DNA of 64,000 bases from Cognatishimia sp. SS12 (GCF_028369055.1 NZ_JAQNCZ010000005.1:62001-126000); one strand, 5' to 3'. Shown: positions 34,063 through 43,101, numbered from the stretch's first letter. The notes: generated from the letters alone by a model not told the origin. Numbers and translations are program-made.

Positions 34063-34745
34063 TCGTGGCGGATACGAGCGCGGATACGCGCCCAACCTCC
34101 GGGCACCAAAACAAAAGACAGCGCAAAACCCGTGCAAAACCCCGCCAGATCCGCAACCCAGTCGCCCGAGCCGCCGAAAAGCACGCCAAATACCAGCTGA
34201 ATGCCCAGCAAGAATGCGATCAGCGTAAAGGCGCGGCTTTGGTTTTCGCCGACGCTGCGGAGCTTGGCCCACATCAGAAACGTGAAAGCCCCGATAAATC
34301 CATAGGCCCCGGGGTATGATCCGATAAGCGGGGCCGGGTCTGCCCACGCAAGGCTATAAGCAAATGCGCCAACAACGCCCGACAGCAGAAAAATCACCAC
34401 CACGGCCACAGGGTGCATCACCTCGCCCACCATTTTGCCAAGCGCCAGAATAATCACCGCGCCGAACAGCGCGTGGGTAAAATTGCCGTGCAAAAACAGA
34501 TAGCTGATAAAGCGCAGCAGATGCTCCGCTGGATACACGCCGCTGTCCCACATCCAGGCCGCGATATCTGGGGAAAACGCATATTGCTGCATCGCCGCCA
34601 GACGCCAGCCAATGGCCGAGGGGCCGCCCACCACACCTTTGGACCCAGCAAAGAAGATCAGCTCTATCGCCACGATGACAACGGCAAGCGCGGCCACAAC
34701 GGGCGGAAGTGGGTTCACGGGGCTGTTATTGTGATGCGGTTGCAT
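34059..34745 (-). CDS. rhomboid-fold membrane protein lacking catalytic residues
   Basis: 228-aa protein with about six membrane segments in rhomboid order. The second-helix motif FLHGNFTHALFG (His86, His91) is retained. The nucleophile motif GxSG is GAYG (146-149, Tyr148 for Ser), the catalytic His of the last helix is Asp199 (WVADLAGF), and the usual Asn after HALF is Gly94. It should therefore be inactive as a serine protease and may bind membrane substrates, as iRhoms do. The ATG at 34745 has AAGGAG upstream. Confidence 0.8.
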   Translation of the reverse strand: MQPHHNNSPVNPLPPVVAALAVVIVAIELIFFAGSKGVVGGPSAIGWRLAAMQQYAFSPDIAAWMWDSGVYPAEHLLRFISYLFLHGNFTHALFGAVIILALGKMVGEVMHPVAVVVIFLLSGVVGAFAYSLAWADPAPLIGSYPGAYGFIGAFTFLMWAKLRSVGENQSRAFTLIAFLLGIQLVFGVLFGGSGDWVADLAGFCTGFALSFVLVPGGWARIRARIRHD

Positions 34746-34817
34746 GGGCGCTCCTTGACGGCATTTGACGCCATGGGTAAGCCAAGCGGGCAATAAATTC
34801 CAGACGGAGTATCAGCT

Positions 34818-35849
34818 ATGAGTGAGGCGGTCCAAACGTCCTCGTCTTTCACCCCGCGTGTTTTCTCGGGCATTCAGCCATCCGGCGGTCTGACATTGGG
34901 CAATTATCTTGGCGCGATGAAGCGTTTTGTCGATACGCAGGAAACCGGCGTGCAATCGATCTATTGCATGGTGGATCTGCACGCGATCACCGTCTGGCAA
35001 GATCCGGAAAACCTGCGTCGCGCAACACGCGAGCTATGCGCGGGCTATATCGCCTCAGGCCTTGATCCCAAAAAATCGATCCTTTTCAATCAATCCCAAG
35101 TGCCCGAGCACACGCAATTGGCGTGGATCTTTAACTGTGTCGCCCGCATGGGCTGGATGCAGCGTATGACGCAGTGGAAAGACAAGGCGGGCAAGAATTC
35201 GCAAAACGCATCTCTGGGTCTCTTTGCTTATCCCGCGCTGATGGCGGCTGACATTCTGGTTTACCACGCCACACATGTGCCGGTGGGCGAAGACCAGAAA
35301 CAGCATGTGGAACTGACCCGCGACATCGCGGCAAAATTCAACCATGACTACGGCGTTGATTTTTTCCCGATGGCCGAACCTGTCATCGAAGGCGCGGCCA
35401 CGCGGGTGATGTCATTGCGCGATGGCACCAAAAAGATGTCAAAATCCGATCCGTCAGATGCCTCGCGCATCAACTTGACGGATGATGCTGACACGATTGC
35501 CAAGAAAATTCGCAAGGCAAAAACCGACCCCGAGGCCCTGCCATCCGAAGCCAAGGGTTTGGAAGACCGCGCCGAGGCCCGCAACCTCGTGAATATCTAC
35601 GCCGCGCTGAGCGAACAATCGGTGGATGCCGTTTTGGCAGATGTCGGTGGCAAGCAATTTTCGGAATTCAAGCCGATGTTGGCGGAGCTCGCGGTGGAAA
35701 AACTCGCGCCCATCTCCACCGAGATGTCACGCCTGATGCAAGAGCCGGCCGAGATCGACAAGATCCTGGCAGATGGGGCCGAACGCGCTCGCGCCATTGC
35801 AGCGCCGATCCTGAAGGAAACCTATCGTATTGTCGGCATGGTGGGGTAA
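34818..35849 (+). CDS. trpS: tryptophanyl-tRNA synthetase
   Basis: 343-aa class I aminoacyl-tRNA synthetase charging tRNA-Trp. The HIGH-like motif is in [18 protein letters not shown], with NWIF-like [24 protein letters not shown] and the KMSKS motif in [16 protein letters not shown]. Length matches bacterial TrpRS. GGAG is about 8 nt upstream of the ATG. A stable terminator with a TTCG loop follows about 110 nt downstream of the stop. Confidence 0.97.
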   Translation: MSEAVQTSSSFTPRVFSGIQPSGGLTLGNYLGAMKRFVDTQETGVQSIYCMVDLHAITVWQDPENLRRATRELCAGYIASGLDPKKSILFNQSQVPEHTQLAWIFNCVARMGWMQRMTQWKDKAGKNSQNASLGLFAYPALMAADILVYHATHVPVGEDQKQHVELTRDIAAKFNHDYGVDFFPMAEPVIEGAATRVMSLRDGTKKMSKSDPSDASRINLTDDADTIAKKIRKAKTDPEALPSEAKGLEDRAEARNLVNIYAALSEQSVDAVLADVGGKQFSEFKPMLAELAVEKLAPISTEMSRLMQEPAEIDKILADGAERARAIAAPILKETYRIVGMVG

Positions 35850-35957
35850 CGCCGCCCCGGCCCATACACATGCGCCGCAAAAACCGGCCTGTCATAAAAC
35901 TGAAACTTGTCCCTGGCAGAATGGGGCAGAATTTTAGCAGGCCTTTTCAGCACAAAT

Positions 35958-35993
35958 CGCCCTGGGGTTCGCCCTGGGGCGCTTTTCCTTTTT
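35958..35993 (+). terminator. rho-independent terminator of trpS with TTCG tetraloop
   Basis: A 10-bp stem (35958-35967 with 35972-35981, two G-T wobbles) closes on a TTCG loop and is followed by CTTTTCCTTTTT. It lies between trpS and the universal stress gene. Confidence 0.8.
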
Positions 35994-36081
35994 GCGCTCG
36001 ACTTTCATAACTTTCCTGAAGCGCAAATTCGATTGCTCTTATCAAATGCTTACGCCATGATGCCCGCAAGGAGAGATTTTC

Positions 36082-36537
36082 ATGCGTAAGTTTATGGTCG
36101 TGCTGGATGACAGCCGCGAATGTCTGAATGCGATGCGGTTTGCTGCAATGCGCGCTGCTAAAACCGGCGGCGGGGTCGAAGTTCTGGCCGTCATCCCCCC
36201 CGAAGAGTTCAATCACTGGATCGGTGTTGGCGACATCATGCGGCAAGAAGCGCGCGAGCGTATCGAAGTGCATTTCGAGGTCTTCGCCAAATGGATGCGC
36301 GACCGCCAGAACGTGAACCCAGAACTGGTGATCCGCGAAGGTGAACCTGTTGCCGAGATCCTCGCGCAGGTGCAGGAAGATGCCGACGTGGGTGTGCTTG
36401 TGCTTGGGGCTGGCACCGACCGGGGTGGCCCGGGCCCTCTGGTGACGCAACTGACCCGCAGTTCGGGCACCTTGCCCATTCCGATCACTGTGGTTCCTGG
36501 CGATCTGTCCAAAGAACGGCTGGAAGCCATTACCTAA
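36082..36537 (+). CDS. universal stress protein (UspA family)
   Basis: 151-aa single Usp domain. The N-terminal MRKFMVVLDDSRECLNAMRFAAMRAAKTGGGVEVLAVI and the C-terminal VLVLGAGTDRGGPGPLVTQLTRSSGTLPIPITVVPG match the fold, the latter approximating the ATP-binding G-2x-G-9x-G(S/T) pattern. A good AAGGAGAG ribosome-binding site precedes the ATG. Its physiological role is not predictable from sequence. Confidence 0.87.
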   Translation: MRKFMVVLDDSRECLNAMRFAAMRAAKTGGGVEVLAVIPPEEFNHWIGVGDIMRQEARERIEVHFEVFAKWMRDRQNVNPELVIREGEPVAEILAQVQEDADVGVLVLGAGTDRGGPGPLVTQLTRSSGTLPIPITVVPGDLSKERLEAIT

Positions 36538-36627
36538 GCGGCGCGGCCCATCGTTTTAGAATGATTCCAAACCTTGACTCTGCCCGCTGCCCCACTCATA
36601 TCAGGGGCAGTGATGAAAGGCCCCGAC

Positions 36628-37191
36628 ATGTTCATTCAAACTGAATCCACGCCAAATCCGGCGACCCTCAAGTTTTTGCCTGGTCAGACGGTTCTGTCTG
36701 CTGGCACCGCTGATTTTCCCAGCAAGGACAGCGCGCATGCCTCGCCCTTGGCTGAGAAGATCTTTGAGGTGAACGGAGTCACCGGCGTTTTTCTGGGCCA
36801 TGATTTTGTCACCGTCACCAAAGATGACGGCACAGAATGGGACCATATGAAGCCCTCGATCCTGGGCATGATCATGGAGCATTTTCAATCTGGTGCGCCG
36901 GTTCTGGCCGCTGAGGGTGTGGCCCCGTCTGGCCATGCCGATCACACGGGCGAAGACGGCGACATTGTTGAGCAGATCAAAGAGCTGCTTGACACCCGCG
37001 TGCGCCCTGCTGTGGCGCAAGACGGCGGCGATATCACCTTTCATGGGTTTGAACGCGGCGTCGTCTATCTGCACATGCAAGGGGCCTGCGCAGGCTGCCC
37101 CTCTTCCACTGTCACGTTGAAAATGGGCATTGAAAACCTGCTGCGCCACTACATCCCCGAAGTGACTGAGGTGCGCCCGATTGACCTCTGA
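36628..37191 (+). CDS. NifU-family iron-sulfur scaffold/carrier (NfuA type)
   Basis: 187-aa protein with an N-terminal Nfu-N domain (MFIQTESTPNPATLKFLPGQTVL, about residues 1-90) and a C-terminal NifU-like domain carrying the [4Fe-4S] ligand motif CAGCPSSTVTLKMGIENLL. It delivers Fe-S clusters to target enzymes, which locally could include SdhB. ATG 36628 begins the family N-terminus with AAAGG upstream; ATG 36613 (after AGGGG) would add five residues and cannot be excluded. The 3' end overlaps tsaB. Confidence 0.92.
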   Translation: MFIQTESTPNPATLKFLPGQTVLSAGTADFPSKDSAHASPLAEKIFEVNGVTGVFLGHDFVTVTKDDGTEWDHMKPSILGMIMEHFQSGAPVLAAEGVAPSGHADHTGEDGDIVEQIKELLDTRVRPAVAQDGGDITFHGFERGVVYLHMQGACAGCPSSTVTLKMGIENLLRHYIPEVTEVRPIDL

Positions 37192-37768
37192 TCCGCTGAT
37201 CATCGGGTTTGATACATCGGCCGCGCATTGCGCGGCCGCTTTGCTGCGGGGGGACGATGTTTTGGTAAGCCAAGCCATCGACATGACCCGCGGACAAGCC
37301 GAAGAACTGATGCCGCTGCTGGACAAATTGCTGGCCGGCCAAAGCCTGAGCTGGCAGGACATCCACGTCATCGGTGTTGGCGTTGGCCCGGGCAATTTCA
37401 CCGGCATTCGCATTGCGGTCTCGGCCGCGCGTGGTCTGGCCCTGGCACTCGGTGTGCCGGCGATTGGTGTCTCGACATTTGAGGCAAGCCTGCTCGGACA
37501 GCCTGAAGGCACGCTCGCGACCGTGCCCGCCCCGCGCGGGCAGCATTATGTGTTGGATACCCTGACACAGGACGGACCGCTGCTGTCCTCAGATCCGCTG
37601 CCTGAAAACCGGCGCGCGGTTCAGCCCCCGGCTGCCGCTGTGCTCGCCGAGAACATTGCCCGTATCGCCAGCAGCAAGGCAGATAAGACGCAGGCCCGCC
37701 CCGCGCCGCTTTACATCCGTGCCGCAGATGCCGCCCCGGCGCGCGATCTGCCGCCGCCAATCTTGTGA
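37181..37768 (+). CDS. tsaB: tRNA threonylcarbamoyladenosine biosynthesis protein TsaB
   Basis: 195-aa ASKHA-fold partner of TsaD in forming t6A37 in ANN-decoding tRNAs. The start of the protein (LIIGFDTSAAHCAAALLRGDDVL) and VIGVGVGPGNFTGIRIAVSAARGLALALGVPAIGVSTFEA are typical. It is shorter than E. coli TsaB (231 aa), mostly at the C-terminus. No ATG is available; TTG 37181, 11 nt inside nfuA, is the likely start. It overlaps rimI by 4 nt. Confidence 0.9.
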   Translation: MTSDPLIIGFDTSAAHCAAALLRGDDVLVSQAIDMTRGQAEELMPLLDKLLAGQSLSWQDIHVIGVGVGPGNFTGIRIAVSAARGLALALGVPAIGVSTFEASLLGQPEGTLATVPAPRGQHYVLDTLTQDGPLLSSDPLPENRRAVQPPAAAVLAENIARIASSKADKTQARPAPLYIRAADAAPARDLPPPIL

Positions 37769-38175
37769 CCCCTGAGCATTTGGCGGGCCTGCATCAGCGC
37801 GCTTTTACGAACGCGCGCCCGTGGTCTGCTGCGGAATTTGCCGCTTTGCTCAGCAGCCCCCATTGTTTCCTGGAAGGCGACTCAAAGGGCTTTGCGCTTG
37901 GCCGGGTCATTGCGGGGGAAGCAGAGCTTCTGACATTGGCGGTGGACCCAAATTTTCAGCGCTCTGGACGTGGTCACGCGCTGCTGCAGGCCTATCACAA
38001 AACGGCGCAAGAACGCAGCGGAACCACCGCCTTTCTTGAGGTCGCGGCGGACAATAGACCCGCAATTTCATTATATCTTTCAAATGGATACACAGAAACT
38101 GGGCGGCGCAAATCCTATTATACGCGCCAAACCGGACCCGCTGTAGATGCCCTGATACTGTCGCGCGATCTCTAA
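37765..38175 (+). CDS. rimI: ribosomal protein S18-alanine N-acetyltransferase
   Basis: 136-aa GNAT acetyltransferase. The acetyl-CoA-binding motif A is in LTLAVDPNFQRSGRGHALLQAYHKTA (RxxGxG/A-like RSGRGHA), followed by FLEVAADNRPAISLYLSNGYTETGRRKSYY, the RimI-type motif B. The GTG start overlaps the tsaB stop (GTGA), and the tsaB-rimI pairing is very common, which supports the specific name over a generic GNAT. Confidence 0.88.
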   Translation: MTPEHLAGLHQRAFTNARPWSAAEFAALLSSPHCFLEGDSKGFALGRVIAGEAELLTLAVDPNFQRSGRGHALLQAYHKTAQERSGTTAFLEVAADNRPAISLYLSNGYTETGRRKSYYTRQTGPAVDALILSRDL

Positions 38176-38192
38176 GCTGCCCCTAGGGCAGC
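38176..38192 (+). terminator. weak hairpin after rimI
   Basis: GCTGCCC (38176-38182) pairs with GGGCAGC (38186-38192) right after the rimI stop, but only CTGATTTCTC follows, so termination is likely inefficient. Confidence 0.4.
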
Positions 38193-38210
38193 CTGATTTC
38201 TCAGCCAAAT

Positions 38211-38256
38211 GGTCAAAAAAATTGGTTGACCCTCCCCCTTAACTCCGGCGTATTTT
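38211..38256 (+). promoter_or_regulatory. candidate promoter and operator of the BMP transporter operon
   Basis: GGTCAA (38211-38216) and TTGACC (38226-38231) form an inverted repeat with a 9-nt spacer. TTGACC also serves as a good -35, with TATTTT at 38251-38256 as -10 after a long 19-nt spacer. A repressor at the repeat would cover the -35. Confidence 0.4.
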
Positions 38257-38287
38257 GATTAATGATCTTTGATGATCTCAACATCCT

Positions 38288-38316
38288 AGACCCGGCGCGA
38301 GGGAAAGACCGGGTCT
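38288..38316 (+). promoter_or_regulatory. leader hairpin before the BMP gene
   Basis: AGACCCGG (38288-38295) and CCGGGTCT (38309-38316) form a perfect 8-bp stem with a purine-rich 13-nt loop. It lies 24 nt before the ATG, just upstream of the GGGAG ribosome-binding site. It may stabilise the mRNA or regulate translation; it does not match a purine riboswitch core that I can recognise. Confidence 0.5.
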
Positions 38317-38340
38317 GATAATAATATGTGGGAGATACAT

Positions 38341-39345
38341 ATGACCCTGATGAAGAAATTTCTGGGCGCCGCTGCTGGCATCGCTCTTGCTGCTGGCGCT
38401 GCCGCAGCCGAACCTGCCCTGATTTTCGACCTCGGCGGCAAGTTCGATAAATCCTTTAACGAAGCTGCCTTTAACGGCGCGGAACGCTGGGCCGAAGAGA
38501 CTGGCGGCAAGTATCTGGAAATCGTTCTGCAATCCGAAGCACAACGTGAACAGGCGCTGCGCCGCTTTGCCGAAGCGGGCGCAAACCCGGTCATCACCAT
38601 GGGCTTTGCCATGGCGACCCCGGTAGAGCAGGTGGCCCCGGATTATCCGGAAACCAAATTCGTCAACATCGACGGTTTCATCCCGGAAATTCCGGCAAAC
38701 GTGCAGATGATCAGCTTCCAGGAGCATCAAGGGTCCTACCTTGTTGGCATGCTGGCCGCGATGGCGTCTGAGTCGGGCACCGTTGGCTTTGTTGGCGGTA
38801 TGGACATTCCGCTGATCCGGCACTTTGGCTGCGGCTATGCGCAGGGTGTTAAAGCCGTGAACCCGGATGCCACCGTTATTGCGAACATGACTGGCACCAC
38901 CCCAGCGGCCTGGAATGATCCGGTGAAAGGGTCAGAGCTGACCAAAGCGCAAATCGCTCAGGGCGCTGACGTTGTCTATGCCGCTGCGGGCGGCACCGGC
39001 GTTGGTGTTCTGCAAACCGCTGCGGACGAAGACATTCTGTCCATTGGGGTCGACTCCAACCAGAACCACCTGCACTCCGGCAAAGTTCTGACCTCGATGC
39101 TGAAGCGTGTTGACGTTGCGGTTTATGAGGCGCTGAAATCCGGCGAAGATCTCGAAACAGGTGGGGCCGTGGTTCTTGGTCTTGCCGAAGAGGGTGTTGG
39201 CTATTCAGTCGATGAGCACAACGAAGCGCTGATCAGCGCAGAGATGAAAGAGGCCGTCGAAGCCGCGCGCACCGCGATCATCAACGGTGAACTCGAAGTG
39301 GCAAGCTACTACGCCACAGACAGCTGCCCTGCACTGGACTTCTGA
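38341..39345 (+). CDS. BMP-family ABC transporter substrate-binding protein
   Basis: 334-aa periplasmic binding protein (Bmp/Med family), which in characterised cases binds purine nucleosides. A signal peptide (MTLMKKFLGAAAGIALAAGAAAA) is followed by LIFDLGGKFDKSFNEAAFNGAERWAEETGG, the family's opening motif, then GMLAAMASESGTVGFVGGMDIPLIRHFGCGYAQGV and DVVYAAAGGTGVGVLQTA. The ATG at 38341 follows GGGAG. It leads an operon with an ATPase and two permeases; deoD elsewhere in the window could use an imported nucleoside. Confidence 0.9.
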   Translation: MTLMKKFLGAAAGIALAAGAAAAEPALIFDLGGKFDKSFNEAAFNGAERWAEETGGKYLEIVLQSEAQREQALRRFAEAGANPVITMGFAMATPVEQVAPDYPETKFVNIDGFIPEIPANVQMISFQEHQGSYLVGMLAAMASESGTVGFVGGMDIPLIRHFGCGYAQGVKAVNPDATVIANMTGTTPAAWNDPVKGSELTKAQIAQGADVVYAAAGGTGVGVLQTAADEDILSIGVDSNQNHLHSGKVLTSMLKRVDVAVYEALKSGEDLETGGAVVLGLAEEGVGYSVDEHNEALISAEMKEAVEAARTAIINGELEVASYYATDSCPALDF

Positions 39346-39364
39346 TCCAGACCCAAAAAAATAG

Positions 39365-39397
39365 AAAGGCCGCGCCGCATCTGCGGGCGCGGCCTTT
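39365..39397 (+). terminator. intercistronic hairpin (attenuator or 3' stabiliser)
   Basis: A 12-bp perfect stem, AAAGGCCGCGCC (39365-39376) with GGCGCGGCCTTT (39386-39397), lies between the binding-protein and ATPase genes. No T-run follows. Such hairpins usually allow a large excess of binding protein over the membrane components. Confidence 0.75.
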
Positions 39398-39418
39398 GCA
39401 AACCAGCGAGGGTGCACC

Positions 39419-40951
39419 GTGAACACAGCTCCGGCGATCGAGTTGCGCGGCATTTCCAAATCATTTGGTCCTGTCCAGGCAAACAAAGATATCTCCATTT
39501 CCGTTCAGCCAGGTACGATCCACGGGATCATCGGCGAAAATGGCGCGGGAAAATCCACTTTGATGTCAATCCTTTACGGGTTCTACAAAGCGGACAAAGG
39601 CGATATCTACATTCAGGGGCACAAAACGCTCATTCCGGACAGTCAGGCCGCGATTGCTGCGGGCATCGGCATGGTGTTTCAGCATTTCAAGCTGGTTGAA
39701 AATTTTACCGTTCTGGAAAACATCATCCTTGGGGCCGAAGACGGGCCGCTGCTGCGCAGCTCTCTTGGCAAGGCGCGCAAGGAATTGGCCTCTCTTGCCA
39801 AGGAATATGAACTGAACATTGACCCCGATGCACTGATCGAAAACCTCAGCGTCGGCCACCAGCAGCGGGTTGAAATCCTCAAGGCGCTCTATCGGCAGGC
39901 CGATATTTTAATTCTGGATGAACCCACCGGCGTTCTGACCCCGGCAGAGGCGGACCAATTGTTCCGCATTCTGGATCGGCTCCGCTCGGAAGGGAAAACC
40001 ATCATCCTGATCACCCACAAGCTGCGCGAGATCATGGAATACACCGATACGGTCAGCGTCATGCGCCGTGGTGAGATGACAGCCACTGTGAAAACCGCAG
40101 AAACCAGCCCAGCGGGGCTGGCCGAGCTGATGGTCGGCCGCAAAGTATTGCTGCGTGTCGACAAGACCCCGGCCCAACCCGGCGAGGTTATTCTGGACGT
40201 CCAAGACCTGCGGGTCGTCGATGAAAAAGGTGTGGAGCGCGTCAAAGGTATCAGCCTTCAGGTGCGCGCGGGCGAGATCCTGGGCATTGCGGGGGTTGCG
40301 GGCAATGGGCAATCCGAGTTGCTTGAGGTTCTGGGCGGCTATGCCGATGCAACCGGGCGCATCACGATCAATGGCACTGAACTGCCACTGTCCGGCCCCG
40401 GATCGGACGGCGGCGCGCGCCGGATGGCGGGTATTTCACACGTCCCAGAAGACCGGCAGCGCGAAGGGTTGATCATGGACTTTGCCGCCTGGGAAAATTC
40501 AGTGTTCGGCTATCACCATGATAAAAAATACCAATCTGGCCTTCTGATGGATAACAAGGGCATTCTCGCCCATGCCGCCGACCAGATGCAGCGCTTTGAC
40601 GTGCGCCCGCCTGATCCGCATCTGGCGGCCAAGAATTTCTCGGGCGGTAACCAGCAGAAAATTGTGGTGGCCCGCGAAATTGAGCGCAACCCAGATGTCT
40701 TGCTGATCGGCCAGCCCACGCGCGGCGTGGACATTGGCGCCATTGAATTCATTCACCAGCAGATCGTGCAGCTGCGCGATCAAGGCAAAGCCATCCTGCT
40801 TGTCAGCGTGGAACTGGAAGAGATCCTGTCTCTTGCCGATCGTGTTGCCGTAATGTTTGACGGCAAAATCATGGGCGAGCGGCTGGCAGAGACCACAGAT
40901 GAAAAAGAACTCGGTCTGATGATGGCCGGCGTTTCAGGGGGACGCAGCTGA
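39419..40951 (+). CDS. ABC transporter ATP-binding protein, BMP-type (two fused ATPase domains)
   Basis: 510-aa protein with two tandem ABC domains, as in sugar and nucleoside importers. The first domain is canonical: Walker A GENGAGKST, signature LSVGHQQ, Walker B ILILDEPTGVL. The second has a degenerate Walker A (GVAGNGQSE) with signature FSGGNQQ and VLLIGQPTRGVD. The start is GTG at 39419 after GAGGG. It overlaps the first permease gene by one base. Confidence 0.93.
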   Translation: MNTAPAIELRGISKSFGPVQANKDISISVQPGTIHGIIGENGAGKSTLMSILYGFYKADKGDIYIQGHKTLIPDSQAAIAAGIGMVFQHFKLVENFTVLENIILGAEDGPLLRSSLGKARKELASLAKEYELNIDPDALIENLSVGHQQRVEILKALYRQADILILDEPTGVLTPAEADQLFRILDRLRSEGKTIILITHKLREIMEYTDTVSVMRRGEMTATVKTAETSPAGLAELMVGRKVLLRVDKTPAQPGEVILDVQDLRVVDEKGVERVKGISLQVRAGEILGIAGVAGNGQSELLEVLGGYADATGRITINGTELPLSGPGSDGGARRMAGISHVPEDRQREGLIMDFAAWENSVFGYHHDKKYQSGLLMDNKGILAHAADQMQRFDVRPPDPHLAAKNFSGGNQQKIVVAREIERNPDVLLIGQPTRGVDIGAIEFIHQQIVQLRDQGKAILLVSVELEEILSLADRVAVMFDGKIMGERLAETTDEKELGLMMAGVSGGRS

Positions 40952-42048
40952 TGACCAAGATGCCACTCTGGGCCGATGCCATCCTTGTACCGCTGATCAG
41001 CCTGTTTCTGGCGGCCATTCTCAGCGCGCTTGTCATTCTGGGGATCGGGGAAAACCCTGTCGAAGCCTTTAACCTGATGGTGGATGGCGCGCTGAAACGC
41101 AGCGCGGGCTGGGGCTATACGCTCTATTACACCACCAATTACATCTTTACCGGCCTGGCGGTGGCCGTGGCCTTTCACGCGCGCCTGTTCAACATCGGCG
41201 GTGAAGGTCAGGCGATGATTGGCGGCGTTGGTGTGGCGCTGATCTGCCTCTACATCCCCTGGCCGCATTGGACGCTGGCGATCTTCGGGGCCTCGGTCGG
41301 GGCTGCGCTGTTTGGGGCGGCCTGGGCGTTTATTCCCGCCTATTTACAAGCCAAACGCGGCAGCCATGTGGTGATCACCACCATCATGTTCAACTATATC
41401 GCCTTTTCGGTTCTGGGCTATTTGCTGGTTGAGGTTCTGCGCCCGGCAGGCTCAATGGACCCGGCCTCTGCGACCTTCCCGGAGGCGACGCATCTGCCGA
41501 ATTTCCATGACATGTTTGCGCCCGAAGGCTCGCGCATGTTCCGTGGGGCCCCGGCCAATGTGACCTTCTTCCTGTCGCTCGCGGCCTGTGTACTTGTCTG
41601 GCTGCTGATCTGGCGCACCAAACTGGGCTATGACATCCGCAGCTTTGGCAAATCCGAGACGGCCGCCAAATACGCCGGCATCTCGCCGCTGCGCATCACT
41701 GTGATCGCCATGCTGATCTCTGGCGCACTGGCGGGGATGATGTCGGTCAATACGACATTGGGCGAAAGCGAACGGCTGATCCTCAATTCCACCGAAGGGG
41801 CCGGATTCGTTGGCATCGCGGTGGCGCTAATGGGGCGCAACCATCCGATTGGCATTCTGATGGCCGCCTTGCTCTTTGGGTTTCTCAATCAGGGCGGCGC
41901 AGAGTTGGCGCTTTGGACAAACATCCCGCGCGAGCTGATCGTGGTCATTCAGGCACTGGTCATTCTGCTGACTGGCGCGCTTGACAATATGGTGCGCATG
42001 CCGCTGGAGCGGCTGTTTCTCTCGCTGCGCAAGAAGGATACCGTGTGA
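40951..42048 (+). CDS. ABC transporter permease, BMP-type (subunit 1)
   Basis: 365-aa BPD_transp_2-family permease with about nine to ten membrane segments. GGEGQAMIGGVGVAL and TKLGYDIRSFGKSETAAKYAGISPLRITVIAMLISGALAGM (the EAA-like coupling loop) are typical of nucleoside importers. Together with the next gene it forms the membrane channel. The ATG overlaps the ATPase stop (TGATG). Confidence 0.92.
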   Translation: MTKMPLWADAILVPLISLFLAAILSALVILGIGENPVEAFNLMVDGALKRSAGWGYTLYYTTNYIFTGLAVAVAFHARLFNIGGEGQAMIGGVGVALICLYIPWPHWTLAIFGASVGAALFGAAWAFIPAYLQAKRGSHVVITTIMFNYIAFSVLGYLLVEVLRPAGSMDPASATFPEATHLPNFHDMFAPEGSRMFRGAPANVTFFLSLAACVLVWLLIWRTKLGYDIRSFGKSETAAKYAGISPLRITVIAMLISGALAGMMSVNTTLGESERLILNSTEGAGFVGIAVALMGRNHPIGILMAALLFGFLNQGGAELALWTNIPRELIVVIQALVILLTGALDNMVRMPLERLFLSLRKKDTV

Positions 42049-43013
42049 TGGATTTTCTGACGCTTCTGCAAATCTCCGACAGTTCCGTACGCCTTGCCAT
42101 TCCGCTGCTGCTGGCCTGTCTGGCTGGCCTTTATTCAGAGCGCGCCGGGATTTTTGACATTGGGCTGGAAGGCAAGATGCTGGCCGCCGCCTTTGCGGCC
42201 GGGGCCTTTGCGGCCGTCACTGGCAACGTTTGGGTCGGCTTGCTGGCGGGCATCGGGGCGTCGCTGATCTTATCGGCCATTCACGGCGTCGCCTCCATTA
42301 CCTTTCGTGGCAACCAGCTGATTTCCGGCGTGGCCATCAACATGCTGGCCGCTGGTATGACTGTGCTGATTGCCCAGCGTTGGTTTCAGCAGGGCGGGCG
42401 CACGCCGTCGCTGACTGGCGACGGGCGGCTCAACCCGATCACCCTGCCCTTTGCAGATATGTTCGAAAGCATCCCGCTCTTTGGACCCACCTACAAAGAG
42501 CTGATTTCGGGGCACAGCGTTTTGGTCTATCTGGCGCTGGCGCTGGTGCCGCTGACCTGGTGGGTGCTTTACCGCACGCGCTTTGGCCTGCGTCTGCGCG
42601 CGGTGGGCGAAAACCCGGCCAGTGTGGATACGGCGGGCGTGTCGGTGGTGCGCCTGCGCTTTACGGCTGTCATGATCTGCGGCGTGCTCTGCGGGGTCGC
42701 CGGGGCCTATTTGGCCACGGGTCTGCAAGCCGGATTTATCAAAGACATGACCGCAGGTCGCGGTTTCATCGCCCTTGCGGCGCTGATCTTCGCCAAATGG
42801 CGGCCTTGGTATGCGCTTTGGGCCTGCCTGCTTTTTGGCTTCTTGCAGGCCGTCGCTGTGCGCTTTCAAAGCATCGAAATCGCCGGTGTAGTGATTCCCG
42901 TTCAATTGATGGAGGCCCTGCCTTTCATCCTGACCGTCATCATTCTGGCCGGATTCGTGGGGCGCGCGATCCCGCCTCGGGCCGGCGGAGAGCCTTATAT
43001 CAAAGAGAGATAG
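42048..43013 (+). CDS. ABC transporter permease, BMP-type (subunit 2)
   Basis: 321-aa BPD_transp_2-family permease with about eight to nine membrane segments; GLYSERAGIFDIGLEGKMLAAAFAAG and RTRFGLRLRAVGENPASVDTAGVSVVRLRFTAVMICGVLCGVAGAYLA mark it as the shorter of the paired permeases. ATG 42048 (AAGGA 8 nt upstream) is preferred; GTG 42045 is also possible. It is the last gene of the importer operon. Confidence 0.92.
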   Translation: MDFLTLLQISDSSVRLAIPLLLACLAGLYSERAGIFDIGLEGKMLAAAFAAGAFAAVTGNVWVGLLAGIGASLILSAIHGVASITFRGNQLISGVAINMLAAGMTVLIAQRWFQQGGRTPSLTGDGRLNPITLPFADMFESIPLFGPTYKELISGHSVLVYLALALVPLTWWVLYRTRFGLRLRAVGENPASVDTAGVSVVRLRFTAVMICGVLCGVAGAYLATGLQAGFIKDMTAGRGFIALAALIFAKWRPWYALWACLLFGFLQAVAVRFQSIEIAGVVIPVQLMEALPFILTVIILAGFVGRAIPPRAGGEPYIKER

Positions 43014-43093
43014 CGCCAACAGCGGCAATTTTGTCGACATCGCCTCTGAAATCCAAATCTGACTGGTTGCATTCATCAGACCTTTGGCGCTAT
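43010..43093 (+). repeat. long-range inverted repeat plus direct repeat before the TauE gene
   Basis: ATAGCGCCAA (43010-43019) is the exact reverse complement of TTGGCGCTAT (43084-43093), 64 nt apart. The octamer TTTGGCGC also occurs twice in direct orientation at 43083-43090 and 43093-43100, ending next to the ATG at 43102. No Shine-Dalgarno is visible there. Confidence 0.55.
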
Positions 43094-43101
43094 TTGGCGC
43101 C

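Noticed and set aside
38288..38316. Purine riboswitch before the BMP gene
   Set aside because: Only one hairpin is visible. The three-way junction and conserved loop sequences of the purine aptamer are absent.
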